From positions 9,486,001-9,550,000 of the forward strand of contig CP018627.1 of assembly GCA_002021875.1 (NCBI GenBank): a stretch of DNA of 64,000 nucleotides. The letters are read 5' to 3'. Each line of letters begins with the position of its first letter. Position 1 is the first letter of the stretch. This stretch comes from Streptomyces hygroscopicus. GTDB lineage: Bacteria; Actinomycetota; Actinomycetes; Streptomycetales; Streptomycetaceae. This document shows positions 16,089 to 24,903 of the stretch, in pieces. A program made the translations under genes and the position numbers. The notes below the pieces were generated by a model, which worked only from the letters and a program-made list of their open reading frames with translations, was not told the origin of the DNA and did not search any database.

Positions 16089-16105
16089 CCAGTGGGCCTT
16101 ACTGG
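16089..16105. promoter_or_regulatory. Candidate operator before the substrate-binding protein
   Basis: CCAGT-N7-ACTGG, an inverted repeat 36-52 bp before the GTG start at 16141. The right arm continues as ACTGGTCAGA, close to the left half of a dre element. Confidence 0.4.
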
Positions 16106-16140
16106 TCAGATGGTTGGGTCATGTCTTCCAGAGGTGAACC

Positions 16141-17409
16141 GTGAAGCTCCGCTTGTTTGCCGGCGTGTCCGTGCTCGTGATGACCGCCGGGCTGAGTGCC
16201 TGCAGCAGTTCCTCCGACGCGTCGGGCGGCAGCTCCGGCGGGAGCACTGCCATCGACGTCTGGCTGATGCGCGACAGCGTCTCGGCCCAGTTCCAGAAGG
16301 ATTTCGTCAAGGGCTTCGAGACCGCTCACCCGGACATCAAGGTCAAGGTGCAGATCCAGGAGTGGGACGGCATCGGTGAGAAGGTCACGGCGGCCCTCGC
16401 CAGCAACGACGCACCGGACGTCATCGAGACCGGTAACACCCAGGTCGCCCAGCTCGCGCAGAGCGGGGGACTTCTCGACCTCAGCGACAAGGTCGGCGAA
16501 CTCGGGGGGAAGGACTGGCTCAAGGGCCTCGCCGAGCCGGGCGTCTACGAGGGCAAGCAGTACGGCATCCCGTACTACGCCGCCAACCGCGTCGTCGTCT
16601 ACCGCACCGACCTCTTCACGAAGACGGGCATCGACCCGGCTTCCATCAAGACCCGCGACCAGTGGATCGCCGCCACCAGGAAGCTCAACACCGGCGGCAC
16701 CCAGGGCATCTATCTGCCCGGCCAGAACTGGTACACCCTCGCGGGCTTCGTCTGGGATGAGGGCGGCGACCTCGCCACGGAGTCCGGCGGCAGATGGAAG
16801 GGCGCGCTGGACACCCCCGAGGCGCTGCGCGGCATGGAGTTCTACACGAAGCTCCAGGCCCTCGGCAGGGGCCCCAAGGACTCCGACGAGGCCGGCCCCC
16901 CGCAGACGGATGTGATGGCCAAGGGAAAGGTCGCCCAGATCATCTCGTCTCCCGGCGGCGCCCGCGTCGTCATCCAGAGCAACCCCGCGCTGAAGGGCAA
17001 GCTCGGCTTCTTCCCGATTCCGGGAAAGACCGCCGACACACCCGGCGCCGTCTTCACCGGCGGCTCCGATCTCATCATCCCCACGGCCTCCGCCAAGCAG
17101 GACGCGGCCTACACCTTCATCAAGGAACTCACCGGCGACACCTGGCAGAAGAAGCTCGCCGTCGCCATGAGCTACGTCCCGAACAAGACCACCCTGGCCG
17201 ACGCGGTCGCCTCCGACCCGGGCGCCTCGGCCATGGCTGTCGGCGCCGCCGAAGGCCACGCCACGCCCAACACCCCCGGCTGGGCCGCCGTCGAGGCAAA
17301 GAACCCGATCAAGAACTACCTGACGGCCGTCCTCACCGGAGGCGACGCGCGGAAGGAAGCCACCACGGCATCCGACGCCATCACCACGGCAATGAACTCC
17401 GGCTCCTGA
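16141..17409 (+). CDS. Extracellular sugar-binding lipoprotein of an ABC transporter
   Basis: A 422-residue family-1 solute-binding protein. The lipoprotein signal MKLRLFAGVSVLVMTAGLSA is followed by the lipobox Cys at residue 21 and a Ser/Gly-rich tether. The mature part shows typical elements: EFVKGFETAHPDIKVKVQ-like strand/helix, DAPDVIETGNTQVAQLAQ, YGIPYYAANRVVVYRTDLF and PGAVFTGGSDLIIP. GTG 16141 has AGAGGTG upstream. It is the first gene of a five-gene run with two permeases, GH20 and GH16. No ATPase is present, as in Streptomyces carbohydrate systems that share MsiK. The likely ligand is an oligosaccharide of GlcNAc or glucose; position favours a chitin-derived sugar. Confidence 0.9.
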   Translation: MKLRLFAGVSVLVMTAGLSACSSSSDASGGSSGGSTAIDVWLMRDSVSAQFQKDFVKGFETAHPDIKVKVQIQEWDGIGEKVTAALASNDAPDVIETGNTQVAQLAQSGGLLDLSDKVGELGGKDWLKGLAEPGVYEGKQYGIPYYAANRVVVYRTDLFTKTGIDPASIKTRDQWIAATRKLNTGGTQGIYLPGQNWYTLAGFVWDEGGDLATESGGRWKGALDTPEALRGMEFYTKLQALGRGPKDSDEAGPPQTDVMAKGKVAQIISSPGGARVVIQSNPALKGKLGFFPIPGKTADTPGAVFTGGSDLIIPTASAKQDAAYTFIKELTGDTWQKKLAVAMSYVPNKTTLADAVASDPGASAMAVGAAEGHATPNTPGWAAVEAKNPIKNYLTAVLTGGDARKEATTASDAITTAMNSGS

Positions 17410-17438
17410 ACCGTCAACGCACGGGAAGGAAGAGTGCC

Positions 17439-18428
17439 GTGTCGGCCGTCCGAGAACAGACCGCGCCCCGCCCCCCACTCAGCACCCGGCCACCCCGGCG
17501 CTCCACCGGCTTGAGGCCGAGCCGCCCGCCGATGGCCCGCAGCCGCGGGATCTGGCCGTACGTCCTGATCGCGCCCGCCGTCCTCGGCACGCTCTACCTG
17601 CTCGTCTATCCCCTGGTCCGCGCCGTGGTGATATCGCTGCAGGACTTCGGACTGCGCCAACTCATCCTGGGCGACGCGCGTTTCGTGGGATTCGCGAATT
17701 ACCAGACGCTGCTGAGCGACGGCCACTTCTGGGAGGTCGTCCGCCGCACCTTCCTCTTCATGGCGAGCAACGTCGTGCTGATCATGGCGCTGTCCACGCT
17801 GGTCGCGCTCATGATCGAGCGACTCGGCCGGTTCGGCCGGACCGCGGTCCTCAGCGCGCTCGTACTGACCTGGGCGATGCCCGTCATCGCGGCGACCACC
17901 GTCTTCCAGTGGTTGTTCCACTCGGAGTTCGGCATCGTCAACGCGGTCCTGACAGACCTGGGATTCGAATCCTTCGACCGCTACCCCTGGCTCGCGCACG
18001 GACCGGCCGCCTTCGCCATCCTGGTCACCCTCATCGTGTGGCAGTCCGTGCCGTTCGCGGCGATCACCCTGTACTCGGCCCTCACCACCGTCCCCGCCGA
18101 GCTGTACGAGTCGGCGCGACTCGACGGAGCATCGGGGCCACGGATATTCCGCTCCATCACCCTCCCGATCATCCGCCCGATCTTCATGCTCGTGCTCTCG
18201 CTCGAAGTGATCTGGACCTTCAAGGCGTTCGTCCAGATCTGGGTGATGACCAACGGCGGGCCCGGCGACGCGACCACGATCCTGCCCGTCTACGCGGTGC
18301 AGACCGCCCTGTCGAGCCAGCGCTACGACCTCGGCTCGGCGGCCTCCCTGGTCACCGTCGCGCTGATGTCGGGCCTGCTCGTCTTCTACTTCCGCCAGAT
18401 GTTCCGCCAGGAGGACGAGCTCGCATGA
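17439..18428 (+). CDS. Sugar ABC transporter permease, MalF type
   Basis: A 329-residue inner-membrane protein with six predicted helices after a Pro/Arg-rich cytoplasmic start. The EAA loop that docks the ATPase reads YESARLDGASGPRIFRSITL with the trailing P-I-I-R-P. GTG 17439 was chosen for the GGAAGGA 8 bases upstream, 29 bp after the binding-protein stop. Its end overlaps the next permease (ATGA). No ATP-binding subunit is encoded nearby, so a shared MsiK-like ATPase is expected. Confidence 0.93.
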   Translation: MSAVREQTAPRPPLSTRPPRRSTGLRPSRPPMARSRGIWPYVLIAPAVLGTLYLLVYPLVRAVVISLQDFGLRQLILGDARFVGFANYQTLLSDGHFWEVVRRTFLFMASNVVLIMALSTLVALMIERLGRFGRTAVLSALVLTWAMPVIAATTVFQWLFHSEFGIVNAVLTDLGFESFDRYPWLAHGPAAFAILVTLIVWQSVPFAAITLYSALTTVPAELYESARLDGASGPRIFRSITLPIIRPIFMLVLSLEVIWTFKAFVQIWVMTNGGPGDATTILPVYAVQTALSSQRYDLGSAASLVTVALMSGLLVFYFRQMFRQEDELA

Positions 18429-19264
18429 GCACGACCCGGCCCCGCATCCGCCGCTTGCCGCTGAACGCCGCCGCCGTCATCACGGTCGTGGTCTGCCTGT
18501 TCCCGGTCTACTGGATGGTCGCCACCGCGTTCAGACCGACCCGCGACATCCAGTCCGACAGCCCCCGGCTCTTCCCGGAGACCTGGACACTCGACCACTT
18601 CCGCTCCGCCGTCGGCGCCGACGGCTTCGGCCTCTTCTGGCGCAACAGCATCCTCGTCACGCTGAGCGCCGTCCTGCTCGCCCTCGTCATCGCCCTGGGC
18701 GCCGCCTACGCGGTGGCCCGGATGAGGTGGAAGGGTCGCCGGCAGTTCATGCTCATGGTCTTCATCGCCCAGATGGCGCCCTGGGAATCCCTGATCATCC
18801 CGGTCTACATCATCTCCCGGGACACCGACATGCTCGACCGGCTGCCGACCCTGACCCTCGTCTACTTCATGATGACGCTGCCCTTCACCATCGTCGTCCT
18901 GCGCGGCTTCATCGGCACGATCCCCCCGGAGCTGGAGGAGTCCGCCCAGGTCGACGGCTGTACCCGGCTCGGCGCGTTCCGGCGCATCGCGTTCCCGCTG
19001 TTGGCACCGGGCCTCATGGCCACCTCGCTGTTCGGCTACATCACCGCCTGGAACGAGTTCACCTACGCCAACTTCCTCATCATCAAGCAGCAGGACAACC
19101 GCACCTTGCCGGTGTGGCTGTCCTCGTTCCACAACGTCTTCGGCACCGACTGGGGCGCCACCATGGCCGCCTCGACCCTCTTCGCCGCCCCGGCGCTTGT
19201 GGTGTTCCTGCTGCTCCAGCGCCACGTCACCGCCGGCTTCGCCGCCGGCGCGGTCAAGGGCTGA
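18425..19264 (+). CDS. Sugar ABC transporter permease, MalG type
   Basis: A 279-residue inner-membrane protein with six helices. The EAA motif is EESAQVDGCTRLGAFRRIAF with a following P-L-L-A-P, and the helix before it (MMTLPFTIVVLRGFI) is typical of MalG-type subunits. ATG 18425 lies inside the stop of the MalF-type gene, so the two are coupled. It forms the channel with that partner. Confidence 0.93.
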   Translation: MSTTRPRIRRLPLNAAAVITVVVCLFPVYWMVATAFRPTRDIQSDSPRLFPETWTLDHFRSAVGADGFGLFWRNSILVTLSAVLLALVIALGAAYAVARMRWKGRRQFMLMVFIAQMAPWESLIIPVYIISRDTDMLDRLPTLTLVYFMMTLPFTIVVLRGFIGTIPPELEESAQVDGCTRLGAFRRIAFPLLAPGLMATSLFGYITAWNEFTYANFLIIKQQDNRTLPVWLSSFHNVFGTDWGATMAASTLFAAPALVVFLLLQRHVTAGFAAGAVKG

Positions 19265-19322
19265 CCCCGCGCCCCCCCGCGTACCTCCCGCGCATCCCGC
19301 GACCCCGTTCCGGAGGCGATCC

Positions 19323-20855
19323 GTGCCCGCACACCGAACTGCACCCGCCCTCGTACCGCGCCCCACCGAGGCCGCTCTCCGGCCCGGCCACTTCACGCTC
19401 GACCGCAGCACCGCACTGCACGTCGGCGCGGGCGCCGAACCGGCCGCGGACCTGCTGGGCAGCCTGCTCGCCCCCGCCACCGGGCTGTCCCTGGGACCGT
19501 CCCCGGACGGACAGGTCGCCCTGGCACTCGACGCGGGCCTCGGCGGACTCGGTGAAGAAGGGTACGGGCTCACCATCGACCCGCACGGCGTGCTGCTGCG
19601 CGCCGCGCACCTCACCGGCCTGCTGCGCGGCATCCAGACGATCCGTCAGCTCCTCCCTCCGCAGGCCCTGTCGGCGACCCCGCAGCGCGGTACGCGGTGG
19701 CTGCTGCCGTGCGTCGACATCACCGACGTCCCGCGTCACCCCTGGCGCGGCGCGATGCTGGATGTGGCCCGCCACTTCCAGCCGGTCTCCTTCCTGCGCC
19801 GGTACGTCGACCTACTGGCCCTGCACAAGATCAACGTGTTCCATCTCCATCTCACCGACGACCAGGGCTGGCGCATGCCGGTCGCCGCCTTTCCCAAGCT
19901 CACCGAGATCGGCGGCCACCGCGCCGCATCCCCGGAAGGCCCGGCCGGCAGCGACACGTACGACGGCGTCCCGCACGGTGGGGCGTACACCCGGGCCGAA
20001 CTCGCCGGCCTGGTCCGGTACGCCGCCGCTCGCGGCGTCACCGTCATGCCGGAGATAGAGATGCCCGGGCACGCGCGCGCCGCCCTCGCCGCCTACCCCT
20101 CACTGGGCAACCACCCGGAGCGCACCCTCGACGTCTGGACGCGGTGGGGCGTGTGCGACACCGTCCTCGGTGTCCACGACGAGGTCTTCGACTTCTGCCG
20201 CACCGTCCTCGACGAGGTCATGGACGTCTTCCCCGCGCCGTACCTCCACATCGGCGGCGAGGAGTGCCCCACCACCGAGTGGACGCACAGCGCCGCCGCA
20301 CGCGAACGAGCAGCGGCGGAGGGCCTGCCGAACCCCGGGGCCCTGCACGGCTGGTTCCTCGGGAAGATCGGCGACTTCCTCGTCCGGCACGGACGCCGCC
20401 CGGTCTGCTGGGCCGAGACCGGCGCCGAACTGCCCCCCGACTTCACCGTGATGACCTGGCGCGACCCGGCCCACACCCTGACGGCGGCCCGCCGCGGTCA
20501 CCTCGTCGTCAGCGCGTACTACCGGGCCACCTATCTCGACTACGCCCAGTCCGACGCCCCGCACGAGCCGCCGGCCCAGCCCGGAGCCGTCGTCGACCTG
20601 CGCGCCGTCCACGCCCACGCCCCCGTACCCGAGGAAGCGGACGCCCAGGCGGCCGGGCGGGTGCTCGGCACACAGGCCCAGCTGTGGACCGAGTTCGTCA
20701 CGACGCCCGCCCACATCGAATACCTCACCTACCCGCGGCTGTGTGCCCTCGCCGACCGCGGCTGGAGCGGCGCGACGGACTGGGCCGACTTCCGGTCCCG
20801 CCTCGACGAGCACACCGCCCGGCTCGACGCGCTCGGCGTCCACCACCACCCCTGA
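19323..20855 (+). CDS. GH20 beta-N-acetylhexosaminidase
   Basis: A 510-residue protein without signal peptide, hence probably cytoplasmic. An N-terminal GH20b domain spans about residues 10-125. The (beta/alpha)8 barrel follows with DVARHFQPVSFLRRYVDLLA, NVFHLHLTDDQGWR, PEIEMPGHARAALAAYP and HIGGEECPTTEW. The last block carries the polarising/acid pair, which reads E313-E314. Streptomyces plicatus Hex has D313-E314, so the polarising Asp is a Glu here. GTG 19323 has GGAGG upstream. It follows the transporter by 58 bp, as dasD follows dasC. It probably releases GlcNAc from imported chitobiose or similar. Confidence 0.9.
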   Translation: MPAHRTAPALVPRPTEAALRPGHFTLDRSTALHVGAGAEPAADLLGSLLAPATGLSLGPSPDGQVALALDAGLGGLGEEGYGLTIDPHGVLLRAAHLTGLLRGIQTIRQLLPPQALSATPQRGTRWLLPCVDITDVPRHPWRGAMLDVARHFQPVSFLRRYVDLLALHKINVFHLHLTDDQGWRMPVAAFPKLTEIGGHRAASPEGPAGSDTYDGVPHGGAYTRAELAGLVRYAAARGVTVMPEIEMPGHARAALAAYPSLGNHPERTLDVWTRWGVCDTVLGVHDEVFDFCRTVLDEVMDVFPAPYLHIGGEECPTTEWTHSAAARERAAAEGLPNPGALHGWFLGKIGDFLVRHGRRPVCWAETGAELPPDFTVMTWRDPAHTLTAARRGHLVVSAYYRATYLDYAQSDAPHEPPAQPGAVVDLRAVHAHAPVPEEADAQAAGRVLGTQAQLWTEFVTTPAHIEYLTYPRLCALADRGWSGATDWADFRSRLDEHTARLDALGVHHHP

Positions 20856-20901
20856 CCCCGACCTGTTCCGGGAATCCCCCCACCGTTCTGGAGGAACAAC
20901 G

Positions 20902-22329
20902 ATGAGATTCGCGAAGAACCGGCTGCGTACCGCCGCACACACCGCCGTCGCGGTGGCCATGGGTGCCGCCGCGCTCACCGCACTCCCGGCCACCGCGAGC
21001 GCGGCCACCGACGGGCTGAGCGTCCAGTACCGTACGAGCGCCACCGGAGCCGGCGCCGACCAGGCCGAACCCTGGATCAAGGTGAAGAACACCGGCGACA
21101 CGAACGTGCCGTTGAGCAGCGTCAAGGTCCGCTACTACTTCAAGGCCGACTCGGCGGGCGCGACCTATCGTTTCGCCTGCTCCTGGGCCGTCAAGGGCTG
21201 CGCCAACGTCACGGGCACCTTCGGTACGCTCGCCCACCCGACCGCCACCGCCGACCGCTACCTCGAGATCGGCTTCACCTCCGGTGCCGGTTCCCTCGCC
21301 CCGGGCGCCGACACCGGCGATCTGCAACTGCGCTTCTACCAGTCGACGTGGGCCGCGCTGAACCAGAGCGACGACTACTCCTTCGGCGCCTCCCGGACGT
21401 CGTACGGCGACTGGTCCAAGGTCACGGCGCAGCTGGCCGGCACCACCCTGTGGGGCACGGCCCCCGCGGGCAACGATCCGGAGGACCCGCCCACCGACCC
21501 GCCGACCGATCCTCCGGCCGACGCCGCCACGTTGTTCGACGACTTCAACTACAGCGACTACAGCGACCCGAGGATCTCGGCGCACGGCTGGAACGTGCGC
21601 TCCAACTCCGGTGGCCCCGGCGTGCCCGGCGCCACCTGGGCGCCCGAGAAGGTCGCCTTCTCCTCCACCGGCGGCAACTCCATCATGAACCTGGAGACCT
21701 CGACCGCCGGCACCGCGGCGAGCACCAAGCAGACCGAGATCCTCACCAAGGCGATGAAGTTCAAGAACGGCACCTACGCGGCCCGCGTCAAGTTCAGCGA
21801 CGCGCCCAAGTCCGGCCCGGACGGCGATCACCTCGTCCAGACCTTCTTCACCATCAACGACCTCACCGCCCCGATGGCGGACGACTACGCCGAGTACGAC
21901 TTCGAGTATCTGCCCAACGGCGGCTGGGGCGAGACGTCCGACATCCTCTACACGACGTCCTGGGAGACCTACCAGCCCGATCCATGGGTGGCGGTCAACC
22001 AGCACACCGAAGGCCGTCGGAGCTACAACGGCTGGCACGACCTGGTGCTGACCATCGACAACAGCACCATCAAGTACTACATCGACGGGCAGCTCTTCGG
22101 CACCCACGACGCCGCGTACCTGCCGGAGCGGCCCATGTCGATCAACTTCAACCAGTGGCTGATCGACCTCGCGGGCCAGACCAGCACGACCGCGCGAGCC
22201 TACGACCAACAGGTCGACTACGTCCTGCACGTCAAGGACCAGGTGCTCACCCCGGCGCAGGTCACCGCCAAGCTGAGCGCGTACCGCGGCACGGGCACGA
22301 CGTTCGAGGACACCGTCCCCGGCAGTTGA
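20902..22329 (+). CDS. Secreted CBM3-GH16 endo-beta-glucanase
   Basis: A 475-residue secreted enzyme. The signal peptide covers residues 1-34 (ends ATASA). A CBM3-type cellulose-binding module spans about 36-185 (VQYRTSATGAGADQAEPWIK, FYQSTWAALNQSDDYSFG), then a short DPPTDPPTDPP linker and a GH16 catalytic domain at about 210-475. The retaining GH16 motif ExDxE is E331-Y-D333-F-E335, with E331 the nucleophile and E335 the acid/base. ATG 20902 has GGAGG at 20890-20894, 46 bp after the GH20 stop, so it is in the same operon. GH16 covers beta-1,3(4)-glucanases and agarases; the CBM and neighbours favour beta-glucan. Confidence 0.88.
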   Translation: MRFAKNRLRTAAHTAVAVAMGAAALTALPATASAATDGLSVQYRTSATGAGADQAEPWIKVKNTGDTNVPLSSVKVRYYFKADSAGATYRFACSWAVKGCANVTGTFGTLAHPTATADRYLEIGFTSGAGSLAPGADTGDLQLRFYQSTWAALNQSDDYSFGASRTSYGDWSKVTAQLAGTTLWGTAPAGNDPEDPPTDPPTDPPADAATLFDDFNYSDYSDPRISAHGWNVRSNSGGPGVPGATWAPEKVAFSSTGGNSIMNLETSTAGTAASTKQTEILTKAMKFKNGTYAARVKFSDAPKSGPDGDHLVQTFFTINDLTAPMADDYAEYDFEYLPNGGWGETSDILYTTSWETYQPDPWVAVNQHTEGRRSYNGWHDLVLTIDNSTIKYYIDGQLFGTHDAAYLPERPMSINFNQWLIDLAGQTSTTARAYDQQVDYVLHVKDQVLTPAQVTAKLSAYRGTGTTFEDTVPGS

Positions 22330-22447
22330 TCCCCGTGCCCGATGACGGCGCGTAGGTTGGAGCACCACGCTCCCTCCTGGCCGGCGCGACACTCCTCGCC
22401 GCGCCGGCGACGCGCTGGTGGCGCCGGGGACCCCGGCCGTGATCCAT

Positions 22448-22463
22448 ATTGGTCTAGACCTGG
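22448..22463. promoter_or_regulatory. DasR-type dre box before the GH64 gene
   Basis: ATTGGTCTAGACCTGG contains the perfect palindrome GGTCTAGACC and matches 12 of 16 positions of the DasR consensus ACTGGTCTAGACCACT as I recall it. It lies 155-170 bp before the GTG of the beta-1,3-glucanase. Confidence 0.75.
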
Positions 22464-22477
22464 ACGTGTGCAGCTCA

Positions 22478-22502
22478 AGGGAGCACTCTAGGAGCGCTCT
22501 CA
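22478..22502. promoter_or_regulatory. Tandem CebR-like boxes before the GH64 gene
   Basis: TAGGAGCGCTCTCA at 22489-22502 matches 12 of 14 positions of the cellobiose-repressor box TGGGAGCGCTCCCA. A weaker copy (9 of 14) at 22478-22491 is offset by 11 bp, one helical turn. They follow the dre box by about 15 bp, so the promoter may be read by both a GlcNAc-responsive and a beta-glucoside-responsive repressor. Confidence 0.65.
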
Positions 22503-22617
22503 CACGACCGGACGGGTCCGCTGCCCCCCGACCTCCCCTCCGGCGGGGTGCGGCCCCGACCGTCCATCCGTCGCATTCAACTCCGGTGGGAGAAGCCCAC
22601 CTGGCAGGAGGACGAGC

Positions 22618-23814
22618 GTGCTTGCCTTACGGAAAGTGCTGGTGGCGCTGGTCGCCACCGTGGCCGTGGCCGCGGGACTCACGGCCGTGGGCCCCGCATC
22701 CCACGCCGACGCCGCGGTGCCCACGACCATCCCGCTCGAGTTCAAGAACAACTCCGGGCGCAGTGATCAGATCTACATCTACAACATCGGGACTCTGCTC
22801 TCGACCGGCCAGCAGGGCTGGGCCGACGAGAACGGCACGTTCCACGCCTGGCCCGCCGGCGGCAACCCGCCGACCCCCGCGCCCGACGCGTCGATCGTCG
22901 GACCGGCCAACGGCCAGACCAAGACGATCCGGATGCCGAAGTTCTCCGGCCGGGTCTACTTCTCCTACGGCCAGAAGCTCGTCTTCAAGCTGACCACCGG
23001 CGGCCTCGTGCAGCCCGCGGTCCAGAACCCGTCCGACCCGAACGTGGACATCCTCTTCAACTGGAGCGAGTACACCCTCAATGACGCCGGACTGTGGATC
23101 AACAGCACACAGGTCGACATGTTCTCGGCCCCGTACGCGGTCGGCGTCAAGAACACCTCGGGCACCGTCAAGACCACCGGCCACCTGAAGCCAGGCGGCT
23201 ACGCCGGATTCTTCAACGCCCTGAAGGGCCAGCCCGGCGGCTGGGCCAACCTCATCCGGACCCGGTCCGACGGAACCATCGTGCGCGCCCTCGCACCCGG
23301 CCACGGCATCGAGGCCGGCGCCCTGCCGGGCACCGTCATGAACGACTACATCAACCGGGTCTGGACCAAGTACGCCACCTCCACGTTGACGGTGACGCCG
23401 TTCGCGGACCAGCCGGGCACCAAGTACTACGGCAGGGTCTCCGGCAACGTCATGAATTTCACCAACAGCTCCGGCGCCGTCGTCACCACCTTCCAGAAGC
23501 CCGACGCCGACAGCATCTTCGGCTGCTACAAGTTCCTGGACGCGCCGAACGACCTGGTCCGCGGCCCGATCTCGCGCACCCTGTGCGCGGGCTACAACCG
23601 TTCCACCCTCCTGACCAACTCCAACCAGCCCGATACGAGTTCCACGGGCTTCTACCAGGACGCGGTGACCAACCACTACGCCCGGAAGATCCACGCCCAG
23701 ATGGCTGACGGCAAGGCGTACGCCTTCGCCTTCGATGACGTCGGCAACTACGAGTCGCTGGTCAACGACGGCAACCCGCAGACGGCGTACATCACGCTCG
23801 ACCCGTTCAGCTGA
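22618..23814 (+). CDS. Secreted GH64 beta-1,3-glucanase
   Basis: A 398-residue secreted protein with a signal peptide (about residues 1-33, ends SHADA). The mature protein matches the thaumatin-like/GH64 fold: IPLEFKNNSGRSDQIYIYNI, GRVYFSYGQKLVFKL, ILFNWSEYTLNDAGLWINST, QVDMFSAPYAVGVK and ADSIFGCYKFLDAPNDLVRG. GH64 enzymes release pentasaccharides from beta-1,3-glucan of fungal walls. GTG 22618 has AGGAGG at 22606-22611. It is transcribed separately from the GH16 gene behind dre-like and CebR-like boxes. It ends in a convergent hairpin shared with the LysR gene. Confidence 0.92.
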   Translation: MLALRKVLVALVATVAVAAGLTAVGPASHADAAVPTTIPLEFKNNSGRSDQIYIYNIGTLLSTGQQGWADENGTFHAWPAGGNPPTPAPDASIVGPANGQTKTIRMPKFSGRVYFSYGQKLVFKLTTGGLVQPAVQNPSDPNVDILFNWSEYTLNDAGLWINSTQVDMFSAPYAVGVKNTSGTVKTTGHLKPGGYAGFFNALKGQPGGWANLIRTRSDGTIVRALAPGHGIEAGALPGTVMNDYINRVWTKYATSTLTVTPFADQPGTKYYGRVSGNVMNFTNSSGAVVTTFQKPDADSIFGCYKFLDAPNDLVRGPISRTLCAGYNRSTLLTNSNQPDTSSTGFYQDAVTNHYARKIHAQMADGKAYAFAFDDVGNYESLVNDGNPQTAYITLDPFS

Positions 23815-23909
23815 GCGACCGGGACGGGCGCCAGGGGGCGGCGGACGAGACCGGCTCGACCCGCGGGTGCCGATACATCACCCGTGCAGTTCAGGCGGCG
23901 TGCTGGTAC

Positions 23910-23927
23910 CGGCGGAGGGTTCCGCCG
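23910..23927. terminator. Convergent hairpin terminator
   Basis: Arms CGGCGGA and TCCGCCG with a GGGT loop lie between the GH64 gene and the convergent LysR gene. There is no U-tract. Confidence 0.6.
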
Positions 23928-23968
23928 AGTCGGTCTCGTCCTCAACCAGGTGTCAACTCGCCCCGGCT

Positions 23969-24883
23969 TCACTGGCGGGCCGCTCTGAGCTCGCGGACCA
24001 GGGCGCGGACGGAGACGCTGGAGGCCAGCTCCGGGGTGGTGATGTAGCCCACGGAACGGGTCGGGCGCTCGGGCCCGAGATCGGTGATCTCGATGCCGTC
24101 CGGTGCTTCGTTCAGCGAGAGCGCGGGCATGATCGCCATGCCGAGACCCCTGCTCACCATTGAGAGCACCGCTCCGTCGTCCTCGGCCAGGACGGTCGCC
24201 TTCGGAATCCAGTCCTGCCCGGCCCACCACTGGCGGGTGTAGGAGCCGCAGTTCTCGTGCCAGTCCACCAGTGGCAGGGAGCGGGGGGCGGGGTGGCCGG
24301 CCGGGTGCACCAGCGAATAGGGCTCCTCGACGAGTACGTCGCCGATGAGCCCAGCGGGCACGGGCGAGGTGGCGCCGATCGTTGCGATGCCCACGTCCGC
24401 GCGCCCCTCGGCGACCTCGCCGGCGGCGCCCGCGCCCAGCTCGCGGACGACACGCACCTCCGGTTCGATGCCGGGGTGGCGGGCGGTGAGGCGCGCCAGG
24501 ACGGGCGGCAGCAGGTAGAGGGCGGCGCTACGAAAGGCGGCGATGCGCAGCGGGCCGGCGACCGTGCCCCGCTCGGCGCCGCGGGCCTCTGCGGCCAGGG
24601 TGTCCAGGAGCCGCAGGACCCGGCGGGCGTGGGCGGCAGCGGCGGTACCGGCCGCGGTGGGCGTCGCGCCCTTCCGGCCCCGCTCGAAGAGGACCGCTCC
24701 GACCTTGCGTTCCGTCCCGCGTATGGAGTGCGAGACTGCGGACTGGGTCAGTCCGAGGACCTTGGCGGCGGCCGAGAACCCGCGCTCGCGGTCGACGGCC
24801 ACGAGGATGCGGAGCTCGTGCGGGGCGAGGTCGGTGGCGGCAGCCGCAGTGGGTGCGGGGGGTATGGGGGCTGAGGCTGTCAT
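23969..24883 (-). CDS. LysR-family transcriptional regulator
   Basis: A 304-residue protein. It has an N-terminal helix-turn-helix (FSAAAKVLGLTQSAVSHSIR, ERKVGAVLFERGRKG) and a substrate-binding-like effector domain at about residues 105-300 (GPLRIAAFRSAALYLLPPVL, YSLVHPAGHP, VSRGLGMAIMPAL). ATG 24883 follows AGGTGGG; GTG 24895 is a possible alternative. It is divergent from an MDR-type reductase gene with inverted repeats between, the classical LysR target arrangement. The inducer is unknown. Confidence 0.92.
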   Translation of the reverse strand: MTASAPIPPAPTAAAATDLAPHELRILVAVDRERGFSAAAKVLGLTQSAVSHSIRGTERKVGAVLFERGRKGATPTAAGTAAAAHARRVLRLLDTLAAEARGAERGTVAGPLRIAAFRSAALYLLPPVLARLTARHPGIEPEVRVVRELGAGAAGEVAEGRADVGIATIGATSPVPAGLIGDVLVEEPYSLVHPAGHPAPRSLPLVDWHENCGSYTRQWWAGQDWIPKATVLAEDDGAVLSMVSRGLGMAIMPALSLNEAPDGIEITDLGPERPTRSVGYITTPELASSVSVRALVRELRAARQ

Positions 24884-24903
24884 AGGGGGGCCCACCTGCT
24901 TCT

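Noticed and set aside
20725..22503. A 592-codon open frame on the minus strand
   Set aside because: Antisense to the GH16 gene; Gly/Val/Arg-rich with no domain, while the plus strand shows a signal peptide, CBM3 and GH16 motifs.
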